A DNA stretch of 64,000 nucleotides from Pseudomonas sp. QTF5 (GCF_000512695.2 NZ_AZRW02000006.1:62001-126000); one strand, 5' to 3'. Positions 35,322 through 44,374 are shown, counted from the stretch's first letter. Numbers and translations: made by a program. Notes: generated from the letters alone by a model not told the origin.

Positions 35322-36032
35322 TCAGATAACGCTCATTCTCGCTGCTCTGATCACCGCGGCAATCTTGTTGTTGACGCCGAGCTTGCGAATGGCGCCCCGG
35401 ATATGGAACTGCACCGTGCTTTCACTCAGGCTAAGGATGATCGCAATCTCGCCTGCCGTCTTGCCATCGGCCGAATATTTCAGCACCTCGACTTCTCGGG
35501 ATGACAGATGCACGCTGTTCGGCTTGGGCGAAGCCTCCGGCAGGCCTTTCGCGACAAGCCCGTGCAGATGGTGGCCAATGAACATTGCGTAGCCCAGATT
35601 TTTATACAGATCATTCGTAGTAATCGGGCAGTGACTTCTGGCCAGGCTCAACATGCTGCAAAGCCCGTTCTGGTCATGAACGGATTGGGACCAGCCATAG
35701 TGCAAACCCTGCCTTTTTTGTGCTTGCCGCAGCGTTGGTGTCTTTGAGAAAACCTCTTCCTGCCAAAGAATCGGCCATTCGGAATGATTGCAGTGGGCTA
35801 GTATTGGGTCGATTTCACTGAACTGCTCTTGTTCATATTTCGTGTTCCATTCGGCAGGGTAATTATTCAGATTAATCTTTTGGCGGTATGTTCCTCGTGC
35901 TTGGGATGTGATTGAAAATGCACAGAAATTAAAGCCAAGGTTTTTAACGAAATTGAGTGACATTTCGTACGCGGTCTCTATTTTCTGAGTGTAAGAAAGC
36001 TGCATTAACTGTGACTCCTTCCACACTTTCAT
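35322..36032 (-). CDS. LuxR-family solo regulator with AHL-binding domain
   Basis: The 236-residue product has an N-terminal autoinducer-binding domain (about 15-165) and a LuxR HTH (about 173-235). The residues that contact acyl-homoserine lactones in TraR are all kept: W62, Y66, D75, W90 and G113. The HTH invariants E180, L184 and G190 are kept as well. Plant-signal solos of the OryR type usually change the W/Y pair, so this protein looks AHL-responsive. No luxI is present in the window. Two in-frame starts (36032 and 36005) each have GGAG about nine bases upstream. The flanking DNA is notably AT-rich. Confidence 0.88.
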   Translation of the reverse strand: MKVWKESQLMQLSYTQKIETAYEMSLNFVKNLGFNFCAFSITSQARGTYRQKINLNNYPAEWNTKYEQEQFSEIDPILAHCNHSEWPILWQEEVFSKTPTLRQAQKRQGLHYGWSQSVHDQNGLCSMLSLARSHCPITTNDLYKNLGYAMFIGHHLHGLVAKGLPEASPKPNSVHLSSREVEVLKYSADGKTAGEIAIILSLSESTVQFHIRGAIRKLGVNNKIAAVIRAARMSVI

Positions 36033-36328
36033 TGGACAACTCCAGGAGAACTTTTTTGATGGGTGCTTATTTGGATCCAGGGTCCGGCACGACCCCGAGT
36101 GTAGGATAATTCTTACGTGGGTGCTGGATTTTTTCGTTCTTGAAAAAAATCGAAACTGCCTAAATGGTTCTTAGTGCTTTTATTACTTAAAGTCAGACTA
36201 AATGCGTGTTGTAATTTTTTTGTATTTTTTTACTGTTTAGTTACGCGCCTGAAAGACATTACAAATCACCGGTGTTTATCCCCCTTGCTTTGCGGGACAC
36301 TGGCGTCATCTGTTGAAGGGAGCGACTC
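36033..36328. other. AT-rich promoter region between the LuxR solo and fpr
   Basis: About 300 bp with several long T or A runs, unlike the rest of the window. A CTAA-N7-TTAG inverted repeat lies near 36160-36174. No gene and no convincing lux box were found. The base composition suggests a transferred or remodelled patch together with the LuxR gene. Confidence 0.45.
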
Positions 36329-37105
36329 ATGACTGCCAGTGCAGAAAAGTTCACTCGCCAGACGCTGCTTGACGTCCAGCCGCTGACTCCAAACTTGTTC
36401 ACTCTGCGAACCACCAGGGATCCGGGTTTTCGTTTTCGCGCGGGGCAATTCGCCCGACTGGGCGTGGCCAAGGCCGACGGCAGCACGGTTTGGCGGGCTT
36501 ATTCGATGGTCTCTTCACCCTATGACGAGTTCCTTGAATTCTTCTCCATTGTCGTACCGGGAGGGGAGTTCACCAGTGAACTGAGTCGGCTGGCAGTCGG
36601 CGATACGCTGCTGGTCGACCGGCAGGCCTTTGGTTATCTGACGCTGGATCGCTTCGTCGATGGGCGCGATCTCTGGTTGTTATCCACAGGCACGGGCCTG
36701 GCACCGTTTCTGTCGATCCTGCAGGATTTCGAGGTTTGGGAAAAATTCGAGCGCATCATCCTGGTCTACAGCGTGCGTGAAGCGCGGGAGCTGGCGTATC
36801 AGGAGCTGATTGCAGGGCTGGCCCAGCGCGACTATCTGGCCGAATATGCGCACAAGCTGCAGTTCATCGCCACCGTCACCCGCGAGCAGCATCCGGGTGT
36901 CTTGAATGGGCGGATCACCAGGCTCATAGAAACTGGCGAGCTGGAACGGACTGCCGGTGTAGCGCTGACGGCCGAGCATTCGCGGGTGATGCTCTGCGGT
37001 AATCCACAGATGATCGAAGACACGCGCAAGTTACTGAAACAACGGGAAATGCACTTGAGCCTCAGTCGACGCCCCGGCCAAGTGGCGGTGGAAAACTACT
37101 GGTAA
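36329..37105 (+). CDS. fpr: ferredoxin-NADP(+) reductase
   Basis: The 258-residue product has the FAD-binding RAYSMVSSPYDE motif and the NADP-binding GTGLAPFLSILQDFE motif, and it ends in VAVENYW, as in the Pseudomonas/Azotobacter Fpr subclass. It transfers electrons between NADPH and ferredoxin/flavodoxin or bacterioferritin-associated ferredoxin and is often induced by oxidative stress. The position next to mscL and a katB remnant matches PAO1 order around PA4613-PA4615. The ATG at 36329 follows AAGGGAG. Confidence 0.93.
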   Translation: MTASAEKFTRQTLLDVQPLTPNLFTLRTTRDPGFRFRAGQFARLGVAKADGSTVWRAYSMVSSPYDEFLEFFSIVVPGGEFTSELSRLAVGDTLLVDRQAFGYLTLDRFVDGRDLWLLSTGTGLAPFLSILQDFEVWEKFERIILVYSVREARELAYQELIAGLAQRDYLAEYAHKLQFIATVTREQHPGVLNGRITRLIETGELERTAGVALTAEHSRVMLCGNPQMIEDTRKLLKQREMHLSLSRRPGQVAVENYW

Positions 37106-37133
37106 ACAAACGGCGCCCGAAGGCGCCGTTTGT
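37106..37133. terminator. hairpin between fpr and mscL, probably bidirectional
   Basis: ACAAACGGCGCC and GGCGCCGTTTGT form a perfect 12-bp stem around CGAA, right after the fpr stop and nine bases before the mscL stop on the other strand. The T-runs are short. Confidence 0.65.
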
Positions 37134-37142
37134 GCGCGGCAA

Positions 37143-37562
37143 TCAGTCATCAGGGCGATTGTTCTGGGCCTTGAGCAGATCGCGGATCTCGCTCAGCAGC
37201 TCTTCTTCCTTGGTCGGAACCGGCGGCAGGGTTGGCGCAACGGCCTCTTCGCGTTTCAGGCGGTTGATGGCCTTGACGGCAATGAAGATCGCGAAAGCGA
37301 TGATGACGAAGTCGATCAGGCTCTGGATGAACTTGCCGTACGCCAGCATCACCGCCGGGACCTCCCCATTGCCAGCCTTGAGCGTAACGGCCAGGTCACT
37401 GAAGTCCACTCCACCGATCAGCAGGCCAATCGGCGGCATCACCACATCGCCAACAAACGACGAAACGATTTTGCCGAAGGCAGCGCCGATGATGATACCC
37501 ACGGCCATGTCGACCACATTACCTTTGACCGCGAAGGCCTTGAACTCACTTATCACGCCCAT
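37143..37562 (-). CDS. mscL: large-conductance mechanosensitive channel
   Basis: The 139-residue product is the usual MscL length. It has the N-terminal amphipathic [23 protein letters not shown]1 with the pore-lining glycine/alanine pattern [16 protein letters not shown]2 around [18 protein letters not shown] and the C-terminal charged helix. MscL opens under membrane tension to release solutes on osmotic downshock. It is monocistronic, between fpr and the katB remnant. Confidence 0.96.
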   Translation of the reverse strand: MGVISEFKAFAVKGNVVDMAVGIIIGAAFGKIVSSFVGDVVMPPIGLLIGGVDFSDLAVTLKAGNGEVPAVMLAYGKFIQSLIDFVIIAFAIFIAVKAINRLKREEAVAPTLPPVPTKEEELLSEIRDLLKAQNNRPDD

Positions 37563-37648
37563 GGGTTATTTCCTTGTTACAGATTAGGTTGGTGAGCGCA
37601 GTGTAAATCAGCTTAAGGGCTGCTGCTTGAAGACCAGAGGAAACTTCC

Positions 37649-38307
37649 ATGACAAATCCCCTAGGCCCTGGGGCTTTTCCCCTCCGTCGTACCTTCGGCA
37701 TTCTGACCGCCAGCCTCCTGTCCTTCTGCGTCAACGCGGCGACGCTGACCCGCGACAATGGTGCCGCCGTCGGCGACAACCAGAACTCGCACACCGTTGG
37801 CGCGACCGATCCGGTGCTGTTGCAAGACGTACAACTGATCCAGAAGCTGCAGCGTTTTGACCGCCAAAGGCGATGTGCACTATGTGAAGTTTTACTGGAA
37901 AAGTTTACAGGGGATAAAAAACCTCGACCCTAAAGAAGTTATCAAGGTTCAAGGTCAAGATTACTGTCATATGACCAACGACTGGGTGGCTGAATAATAA
38001 GGAGGCGTTTGCGAAGTGGGACTTGTACGTCCAGGTTCTAAGTTCGCAAGACTTGTACAAGTTTGATTTCGATCCATTGGGCGCCATCAAGATCTGGCCC
38101 GGTATTGTTGAACGAAAAGTTGGACGTAGGGTGTTGAACCGTAATCCGGCGAATGTATTCCAGGAAACCGAACAAGTGGCCATGCTCCGGCCAATTTAGT
38201 TCCGGGTATCGAACCTTCGGAAGATCGCTTGTTGCAACGGCGAGTGTTCTCGTATCAAAGGTGATCTGGCTCGGGTCAAGGCGCTGGCGGCCAAACTGGT
38301 CGACTGA
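37649..38307 (+). pseudogene. katB: decayed periplasmic catalase katB
   Basis: The first ATG keeps a ribosome site (AGAGG) and a signal peptide followed by ATLTRDNGAAVGDNQNS, then LLQDVQLIQKLQRFDR, as in KatB. About 160 codons are then missing, including the distal haem-side His region. The frame resumes as KGDVHYVKFYWKSLQGIKNL, HMTNDW, KWDLYVQVL, KFDFDPL, KIWPG and FQETEQVAM, with stops and frame changes at about 37996 and 38195. A second deletion removes roughly the last quarter before the natural C-terminal GDLARVKALAAKLVD and stop at 38307. At least two large deletions plus frameshifts make it non-functional. The position (mscL-katB-radA) matches P. aeruginosa. Confidence 0.88.
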
Positions 38308-38404
38308 CCCATCTGCCTGAAACGGGACCTCATGCGAAGTTCCGTCTGGACATGACGCCGAAGATCCGCCGGGGCAACAGTGCCGCGCTGATCTGCGTCA
38401 GCTG
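38308..38404 (+). pseudogene. C-terminal fragment of an unrecognised gene
   Basis: A short frame reading FRLDMTPKIRRGNSAALICV followed by one Ser and a stop (38402-38404) lies directly after the katB remnant and just before radA. It has no start and looks like the end of one of the genes that separate katB and radA in other Pseudomonas. The family was not recognised. Confidence 0.4.
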
Positions 38405-38436
38405 AGCTATCATCGCGGTTTTTGCCGGGAGTTCAG

Positions 38437-39804
38437 ATGGCCAAGGCCAAGCGCATGTACGGCTGCACGGAGTGCGGCTCAACCTTCCCCAAGTGGGCCG
38501 GCCAGTGCGGCGAATGCGGGGCCTGGAACACGCTGACCGAAACCATGGTGGAGAGTGGCGGCGCCGCAGCCCCCAGCGGTCGCACCGGTTGGACCGGCCA
38601 GCAGGCGCAGATCAAGACCCTGGCCGAAGTCAGCGTTGAAGAGATTCCACGTTTCTCCACGGCATCCAGCGAGCTGGATCGCGTTCTGGGCGGCGGCCTG
38701 GTGGATGGCTCGGTGGTGTTGATCGGTGGTGATCCCGGCATCGGCAAGTCGACCATTTTGTTGCAAACCTTGTGCAACCTCGCCAAGAGCATGTCGGCGC
38801 TGTACGTCACCGGCGAAGAGTCTCAGCAACAAGTGGCCATGCGTGCCCGGCGCCTGGGTTTACCTCAGGATCAATTGCGGGTAATGACCGAAACCTGCAT
38901 CGAAACCATCATCGCCACCGCCCGGCAGGAAAAGCCCAAGGTGATGGTGATCGACTCGATCCAGACGATTTTCACCGAGCAACTGCAATCGGCTCCGGGG
39001 GGCGTTTCCCAGGTGCGCGAAAGTGCGGCGTTGCTGGTGCGTTACGCCAAACAAAGCGGCACGGCGATTTTCCTCGTGGGCCATGTCACCAAAGAGGGTG
39101 CGCTGGCCGGTCCCCGAGTGCTGGAGCACATGGTCGATACTGTTCTGTATTTCGAAGGCGAATCCGATGGGCGTCTGCGTCTGCTGCGGGCGGTGAAAAA
39201 CCGTTTCGGCGCGGTGAATGAATTGGGCGTGTTCGGTATGACCGACAAGGGCCTGAAAGAAGTCTCCAACCCCTCGGCGATTTTTCTGACCCGCGCCCAG
39301 GAAGAAGTCCCGGGCAGTGTGGTCATGGCCACGTGGGAAGGCACCCGGCCGATGCTGGTGGAAGTCCAGGCGTTGGTGGATGACAGTCATCTGGCCAATC
39401 CGCGGCGGGTAACGCTCGGACTGGATCAAAATCGCTTGGCCATGTTGTTGGCGGTTTTGCATCGCCACGGCGGCATTCCGACCCACGACCAGGATGTGTT
39501 CCTCAACGTGGTTGGCGGAGTGAAGGTACTGGAAACAGCATCTGACCTGGCGCTGATGGCGGCGGTCATGTCCAGTTTGCGCAACCGGCCGCTGCCCCAT
39601 GATCTGCTGGTGTTCGGCGAAGTCGGCTTGTCAGGTGAAGTGCGCCCGGTGCCGAGTGGCCAGGAACGCTTGAAAGAGGCGGCCAAACACGGCTTCAAGC
39701 GCGCTATCGTGCCCAAGGGCAACGCGCCGAAAGAGGCGCCGCCGGGGTTGCAGATTATTGCTGTGACGCGCCTGGAGCAGGCGCTCGACGCATTGTTTGA
39801 ATAG
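38437..39804 (+). CDS. radA: DNA repair protein RadA (Sms)
   Basis: The 455-residue product starts at MAKAKRMYGC (ATG 38437, GGGAG upstream). An N-terminal C4 zinc finger (C10, C13, C24, C27) is followed by a RecA-like ATPase with Walker A GGDPGIGKST at 97-106, the RadA-specific KNRFG motif (AVKNRFGAVNE) and a C-terminal Lon-protease-like domain. RadA is a hexameric helicase that promotes branch migration in recombination. It is complete and follows the decayed katB region. Confidence 0.97.
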   Translation: MAKAKRMYGCTECGSTFPKWAGQCGECGAWNTLTETMVESGGAAAPSGRTGWTGQQAQIKTLAEVSVEEIPRFSTASSELDRVLGGGLVDGSVVLIGGDPGIGKSTILLQTLCNLAKSMSALYVTGEESQQQVAMRARRLGLPQDQLRVMTETCIETIIATARQEKPKVMVIDSIQTIFTEQLQSAPGGVSQVRESAALLVRYAKQSGTAIFLVGHVTKEGALAGPRVLEHMVDTVLYFEGESDGRLRLLRAVKNRFGAVNELGVFGMTDKGLKEVSNPSAIFLTRAQEEVPGSVVMATWEGTRPMLVEVQALVDDSHLANPRRVTLGLDQNRLAMLLAVLHRHGGIPTHDQDVFLNVVGGVKVLETASDLALMAAVMSSLRNRPLPHDLLVFGEVGLSGEVRPVPSGQERLKEAAKHGFKRAIVPKGNAPKEAPPGLQIIAVTRLEQALDALFE

Positions 39805-39826
39805 CTGGTAAACCGGACACGAACCC

Positions 39827-39916
39827 TGTGGGAGCGGGCTTGCTCGCGAAGAGGCCATCACAGCCAACATCAATGTTGGCTGTTCCACCGCCTTCGCGAG
39901 CAAGCCCGCTCCCACA
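39827..39916. repeat. REPIN, inward-facing (short arms)
   Basis: The arms are 39827-39850 and 39892-39916. The spacer carries the long palindrome CAGCCAACATCAATGTTGGC. It lies between the convergent radA and PilZ genes. Confidence 0.88.
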
Positions 39917-39935
39917 TTGGATCAGTGTCGGGCCG

Positions 39936-40304
39936 TCATATTTCGATCAGTGCGCCCAATTCGCGCTCCAGTTCCTCGGGATCTCCCAGATTGAACTCGA
40001 TCAATCGCCGCAGGCGCTCAATCGATTCCAGGCTGATGTGTTTGCAGACAAACCCGAGTTGACCATGGTCGTCGTGGGTCAACATCACATCCATCTTGAT
40101 CTCGACGTCTTCGTTAAGATGAATATCAACCAGGAAATGCCAGTCTGGATTACCCAGCCACGGCTCGGGCTTCTCGATAAGCAGCCCCTTGAGTGACAAG
40201 TCGATCAACTTTACCGGCCAGATGAATTCCCCCTGGCTCAGCTCGGTTCGGGCATCGAACGCAATACGTTTGAAGCGGCGGCGATCAGCAGGTTGGTCAC
40301 TCAT
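39936..40304 (-). CDS. mapZ: MapZ-type PilZ domain protein
   Basis: The 122-residue single-domain PilZ protein starts at MSDQPADRRR (ATG 40304). The c-di-GMP-binding motifs are complete: RxxxR at R9-R13 and DLSLKG (D35, S37, G40). Length and placement next to radA match P. aeruginosa PA4608/MapZ, which binds the chemotaxis methyltransferase CheR1 when loaded with c-di-GMP. The partner gene is not in the window. The predicted diguanylate cyclase/phosphodiesterase MorA is encoded 5.7 kb away. Confidence 0.85.
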   Translation of the reverse strand: MSDQPADRRRFKRIAFDARTELSQGEFIWPVKLIDLSLKGLLIEKPEPWLGNPDWHFLVDIHLNEDVEIKMDVMLTHDDHGQLGFVCKHISLESIERLRRLIEFNLGDPEELERELGALIEI

Positions 40305-40458
40305 GGCGCGATCCTCTGAATGTCCGCTGACTATAGACCCGCATTGTTGAAGCCTGCCAGCCAAGACGGGTCCTGGATCAATGTCGGGGTATGGCCTTTG
40401 CCGTCAGTAGCGCTAAACTCCGGATGGCTTTCTTTCTTGTCCACTCTGGCTGGAATCA

Positions 40459-40481
40459 TAAAATGAAAAATAATAATAATG
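40459..40481 (+). promoter_or_regulatory. A-rich (AAN repeat) segment at the cstA start, candidate Hfq-Crc site
   Basis: The start codon of cstA is embedded in AAAATGAAAAATAATAATAA, a run of AAN triplets. Such segments near start codons are the known binding sites of Hfq with Crc in Pseudomonas. Function here is inferred. Confidence 0.5.
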
Positions 40482-42532
40482 GCCTGCTACGCCACTTACC
40501 CTGGCTGCTGCTGGCAATCCTGGGAGCGTGCGCCCTGGGCGTAGTGGCATTGCGCCGAGGCGAGGCCATCAATGCCTTGTGGATTGTGGTCGCCGCGGTG
40601 GCCATTTATCTGGTCGCGTACCGCTACTACAGCCTGTTCATCGCTAACAACGTGATGCAACTCGATCCGCGTCGGGCTACACCTGCCGTGCTCAACAATG
40701 ACGGTCTGGACTATGTGCCGACCAACAAACACATCCTTTTCGGTCACCACTTCGCAGCCATCGCTGGCGCAGGGCCGCTGGTCGGCCCGGTATTGGCGGC
40801 GCAGATGGGCTACCTGCCCGGTACGCTGTGGCTGATTGCCGGGGTGGTGCTGGCCGGTGCGGTTCAGGACTTCATGGTCCTGTTCATGTCCACCCGCCGC
40901 AACGGTCGTTCCCTGGGCGACATGGTCCGTGAGGAAATGGGCCGCATCCCCGGGACCATCGCGCTGTTTGGCTGCTTCCTGATCATGATCATCATCCTCG
41001 CGGTGCTGGCGCTGATCGTGGTCAAGGCCCTGGCCGAAAGCCCGTGGGGGATTTTCACGGTGATGGCGACCATCCCGATCGCGATGTTCATGGGCATTTA
41101 CATGCGCTACATCCGCCCGGGTCGCATTGGTGAAATCTCGGTAATCGGCGTGGCGTTGCTGCTGGGTTCGATCTGGCTGGGCGGGCAGATTGCCGCTGAT
41201 CCGGTGTGGGCCAAGGCGTTCAGCTTCACCGGGATCCAGATCACCTGGATGCTGATCGGTTACGGTTTCGTCGCCGCAGTCCTGCCGGTGTGGCTGATCC
41301 TCGCCCCTCGCGATTACCTGTCAACGTTTCTGAAGATCGGCACCATCGTTGCGCTGGCGATCGGCATCCTGATCACCATGCCCGAGCTGAAAATGCCGGC
41401 ATTGACCCAGTTCATCGATGGCACCGGGCCGGTGTGGAAAGGTGGGTTGTTCCCGTTCCTGTTCATCACCATCGCCTGTGGTGCGGTGTCGGGTTTCCAT
41501 GCGCTGATTTCCTCCGGCACCACACCGAAGTTGCTGGATAACGAGGTTAACGCCCGTTACATCGGTTACGGCGGCATGCTGATGGAGTCCTTCGTGGCAA
41601 TCATGGCCATGGTTGCCGCTTCGGTGATCGAGCCGGGTGTGTACTTCGCCATGAACAGCCCGCCAGCGGTCGTCGGCGGTGACGTGGTGGCTGTGGCACA
41701 AGCTGTCAGCGGCTGGGGTTTCGCGATTACCCCGGAAGCGCTGCAAGCGGTGGCCAAGGACATCGGAGAAACCACCATCCTGGCCCGCGCCGGCGGTGCA
41801 CCGACCCTGGCGGTCGGTATTGCGCAAATCCTGCACAGTGTGTTGCCGGGTGAAAACACCATGGCGTTCTGGTACCACTTCGCGATCCTGTTCGAAGCGC
41901 TGTTCATCCTGACCGCGGTCGACGCCGGCACCCGTGCGGGGCGTTTCATGTTGCAGGATTTGCTCGGCTCCTTCGTGCCGGCGCTGAAGCGCACCGAGTC
42001 CTGGACCGCCAACCTGATCGCAACGGCCGGTTGCGTGGCGATGTGGGGTTACCTGCTGTACCAAGGTGTGATCGACCCACTGGGTGGCATCAACACCTTG
42101 TGGCCATTGTTCGGTATCTCCAACCAGATGCTGGCCGGAATCGCGCTGATGCTGGCGACCGTCGTGCTGATCAAAATGAAGCGCCAACGCTACGTCTGGG
42201 TGACCATGCTGCCAGCGGTGTGGCTGCTGATCTGCACCACCACCGCAGGCTTCATCAAACTGTTCGACGCCAACCCGGCCATCGGCTTCCTGGCGCTGGC
42301 GAAGAAATACAGCGATGCGTTGGCCAACGGGCAGATTCTGGCCCCGGCCAAGAGCATCGAGCAGATGCAGCATGTGATCTATAACGCCTACACCAACGCA
42401 ACGCTGACCGCGCTGTTCCTGTTTGTGGTGTTCAGCATCCTGTTCTATGCGCTCAAGGTTGGCATTGCCGCTTGGGGTACCAAAGAACGTACGGATAAAG
42501 AATCGCCGTTCCAGGCTCAGCCGGATGCGTAA
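40463..42532 (+). CDS. cstA: carbon starvation protein A, pyruvate/peptide transporter
   Basis: The 689-residue product is read from [10 protein letters not shown] (ATG 40463). It has some 16-18 membrane segments and the CstA signatures [23 protein letters not shown] (shown to its conserved core [12 protein letters not shown]) and [11 protein letters not shown]. CstA-type proteins transport pyruvate and possibly peptides and are induced on carbon limitation. It is followed at 14 bp by the YbdD-type small protein and then yjiA, the classic cstA-ybdD-yjiA cluster. The A-rich start region suggests catabolite repression by Hfq-Crc. Confidence 0.93.
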   Translation: MKNNNNGLLRHLPWLLLAILGACALGVVALRRGEAINALWIVVAAVAIYLVAYRYYSLFIANNVMQLDPRRATPAVLNNDGLDYVPTNKHILFGHHFAAIAGAGPLVGPVLAAQMGYLPGTLWLIAGVVLAGAVQDFMVLFMSTRRNGRSLGDMVREEMGRIPGTIALFGCFLIMIIILAVLALIVVKALAESPWGIFTVMATIPIAMFMGIYMRYIRPGRIGEISVIGVALLLGSIWLGGQIAADPVWAKAFSFTGIQITWMLIGYGFVAAVLPVWLILAPRDYLSTFLKIGTIVALAIGILITMPELKMPALTQFIDGTGPVWKGGLFPFLFITIACGAVSGFHALISSGTTPKLLDNEVNARYIGYGGMLMESFVAIMAMVAASVIEPGVYFAMNSPPAVVGGDVVAVAQAVSGWGFAITPEALQAVAKDIGETTILARAGGAPTLAVGIAQILHSVLPGENTMAFWYHFAILFEALFILTAVDAGTRAGRFMLQDLLGSFVPALKRTESWTANLIATAGCVAMWGYLLYQGVIDPLGGINTLWPLFGISNQMLAGIALMLATVVLIKMKRQRYVWVTMLPAVWLLICTTTAGFIKLFDANPAIGFLALAKKYSDALANGQILAPAKSIEQMQHVIYNAYTNATLTALFLFVVFSILFYALKVGIAAWGTKERTDKESPFQAQPDA

Positions 42533-42546
42533 TCGAGGATTGCACC

Positions 42547-42744
42547 ATGTTCAATGACCTGAGTCGCCTCGGTAAATACCTCGGTCAGGCCGCGCGCCTG
42601 ATGGTCGGCATGCCCGACTACGACAACTACGTCGAGCATATGCAAACCAAACACCCGGACAAACCGGTGATGAGCTACGAGATGTTCTTTCGCGAACGTC
42701 AGGAAGCCCGTTACGGTGGCAAGGGTGGACCGAAGTGCTGTTGA
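42547..42744 (+). CDS. YbdD/YjiX family small protein
   Basis: The 65-residue product matches the YbdD/YjiX (DUF466) family in size, with [20 protein letters not shown] and a conserved C-terminal GGxKGGPKCC. The members always accompany cstA/btsT and are needed for transporter activity in E. coli. It lies 14 bp downstream of cstA and is certainly cotranscribed. The terminal Cys pair is retained. Confidence 0.9.
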   Translation: MFNDLSRLGKYLGQAARLMVGMPDYDNYVEHMQTKHPDKPVMSYEMFFRERQEARYGGKGGPKCC

Positions 42745-42770
42745 CCCGACAGCCAGGTTGATGCAAACCC

Positions 42771-42860
42771 TGTGGGAGCGGGCTTGCTCGCGAAAACGGT
42801 ATGTCATTCAACATTAATGTCGACTGACACGACCTCTTCGCGAGCAAGCCCGCTCCCACA
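42771..42860. repeat. REPIN, inward-facing (short arms)
   Basis: The arms are 42771-42794 and 42836-42860. The spacer contains CATTCAACATTAATGTCGAC. It interrupts the cstA-ybdD-yjiA cluster just before yjiA. Confidence 0.85.
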
Positions 42861-42908
42861 TTTGCTTTGTGTTTGTTTTTTAATTTTGTGAAAACAGGAG
42901 ACTTGCGT

Positions 42909-43880
42909 TTGTCCTCTCCCATTCCAGTAACAATCCTCAGCGGCTTTCTCGGCGCGGGAAAAACCACGCTGCTGCGCCATCTGCTCAAAGCCGAGCACGG
43001 CCTGAAAATCGCCGTGATCGAAAACGAATTCAGTGACGCCGGTATCGACACCCAACTGTTGGGCGACGAGCCGGTGCAAGTGATGACACTGTCCAACGGC
43101 TGCGTCTGTTGCACCATCCACACTGATTTGACCAAGGCGCTGTACCTGCTGCTCGAACGCCTGGACAGCGGCGAAATCGCCTTCGATCGTCTGGTCATCG
43201 AATGCACCGGCCTGGCCGATCCGGCCCCGGTGGCGCAGACCTTTTTCATCGACGAAGAACTGCGTGAGCGCTACATCCTCGATGGCATCATCACCCTGGT
43301 CGACGCCAAGCATGCCGAACATCACCTGACCCAGACGATCGCCCAGGCACAAATCGGTTTCGCCGACCGCTTGCTGGTAAGCAAACGGGATCTGGTGGAC
43401 GAGCCGACCTTCACCGCTCTCAGCGAGCGCCTGACCCGCATCAACCGTCGCGCGCCGATACGCCTGGTCGAACACGGCAAGATTGATCTGGCAGAACTGC
43501 TCGACGTGCGTGGCTTCAACCTCAATGCCGATCTCGGCGGTGGAATGAGTCTGCGTCCAGTGAGCAAGGCGCCGTCCATCGACCGTATTTCCAGCCTGGT
43601 GTTGCGCACCGACAAGCCGCTGGATATCGACAAGCTCAGTGAGTTCATGAACGAACTGCTGGAAGACCATGGCAAGCAACTGCTGCGATACAAAGGTGTT
43701 TTGAACATCCTTGGCGAACCGCGGCGCATGGTGTTTCAAGGCGTGCTGAAGTTGTATGGTTTCGACTGGGATACGGAATGGGCCGATGATGAAACACGCG
43801 AAAGCGTGATCGTGTTCATTGCCGATGATTTGCCGGAAGAGAAAATTCGTGAGGGGTTTGCGCGGGTCGCAGCCGGTTAA
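42909..43880 (+). CDS. yjiA: CobW/YjiA family GTPase
   Basis: The 323-residue product is read from a TTG (42909) because AGGAGA lies seven bases upstream; another TTG two codons earlier is too close. G-domain motifs are GFLGAGKTTLL (P-loop), ECTGLADPAPV (Walker B) and SKRDL (base recognition, NKxD variant). The metal-binding CVCC motif lies at NGCVCCTIHTD. These are metal-chaperone GTPases (G3E/COG0523). The link to cstA is positional and conserved; the client metal or protein is unknown. A REPIN separates it from ybdD. Confidence 0.88.
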   Translation: MSSPIPVTILSGFLGAGKTTLLRHLLKAEHGLKIAVIENEFSDAGIDTQLLGDEPVQVMTLSNGCVCCTIHTDLTKALYLLLERLDSGEIAFDRLVIECTGLADPAPVAQTFFIDEELRERYILDGIITLVDAKHAEHHLTQTIAQAQIGFADRLLVSKRDLVDEPTFTALSERLTRINRRAPIRLVEHGKIDLAELLDVRGFNLNADLGGGMSLRPVSKAPSIDRISSLVLRTDKPLDIDKLSEFMNELLEDHGKQLLRYKGVLNILGEPRRMVFQGVLKLYGFDWDTEWADDETRESVIVFIADDLPEEKIREGFARVAAG

Positions 43881-43910
43881 AATCGGATATCTTCAGCGTG
43901 TTTGAGGCCC

Positions 43911-44007
43911 CTTTCGCGAGCAAGCCCGCTCCCACATTTGATCCGTGTTGCCCACTCTATCCGGGACGACACAAAGTCAATGTGGGAGCGGGCTTGCTCG
44001 CGAAGGC
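43911..44007. repeat. REPIN, outward-facing (short arms)
   Basis: The arms are 43911-43935 and 43981-44007. It follows the yjiA stop. The gap from yjiA to glyA (43881-44495) also holds a 47-codon frame and a GntR remnant on the minus strand. Confidence 0.85.
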
Positions 44008-44051
44008 GATCTACCCGGCAGCACAGTTTCGAATGGTCGATGATCCAGAGT

Positions 44052-44195
44052 TCAGCAATCTTCTTCAATATAATCCAGATGTCGGGTCATCAACCTCTCG
44101 GCCACCGTAGCATCGTCATCCGCTGGCGGTTTTCCGGTGTCCGTTCGGGAGAAGGGCAGGGCAGTGAATATCTGTGGTGAGGCGAAGCTGTTCAT
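44052..44195 (-). CDS. possible 47-residue protein
   Basis: A short frame starts at MNSFASPQIFTALPF (ATG 44195) with GGAG seven bases upstream. It encodes an acidic, soluble 47-residue product ending in HLDYIEEDC. No family was recognised. It lies just after the decayed GntR/FCD remnant on the same strand and may be a genuine small gene or the residue of a longer one. Only the ribosome site supports it. Confidence 0.35.
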   Translation of the reverse strand: MNSFASPQIFTALPFSRTDTGKPPADDDATVAERLMTRHLDYIEEDC

Positions 44196-44221
44196 GGCCA
44201 GTCTCCAGTTCGAAGAGGGGT

Positions 44222-44374
44222 TCAACTGCCGAGGTGGTCGTCCGGGATGTTCAATTCGATGCCCATCCGTTGGCCTTCGCGAAGGATGTGCCGACGCATC
44301 TCGGCGCTGGCCTGGGCGCTGTTTTTGCTGCGGATAGCTCGTACGACGGCTTCGTTTTGAGCTGGTCCAGGTGA
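44222..44374 (-). pseudogene. C-terminal remnant of a GntR/FCD-domain regulator
   Basis: About 50 codons read QNEAVVRAIRSKNSAQASAE followed by MRRHILREGQRMGIELN and a stop at 44222-44224. The pattern of a helix with AIRS and MRRH matches the end of the FCD effector domain of FadR-type GntR proteins. No HTH or earlier part is found upstream, so only the tail remains. Confidence 0.55.

Noticed and set aside
36160..36174. CTAA-N7-TTAG repeat as a possible lux box
   Set aside because: Arms of only four bases; it lacks the ACCTG-type ends of known lux boxes.
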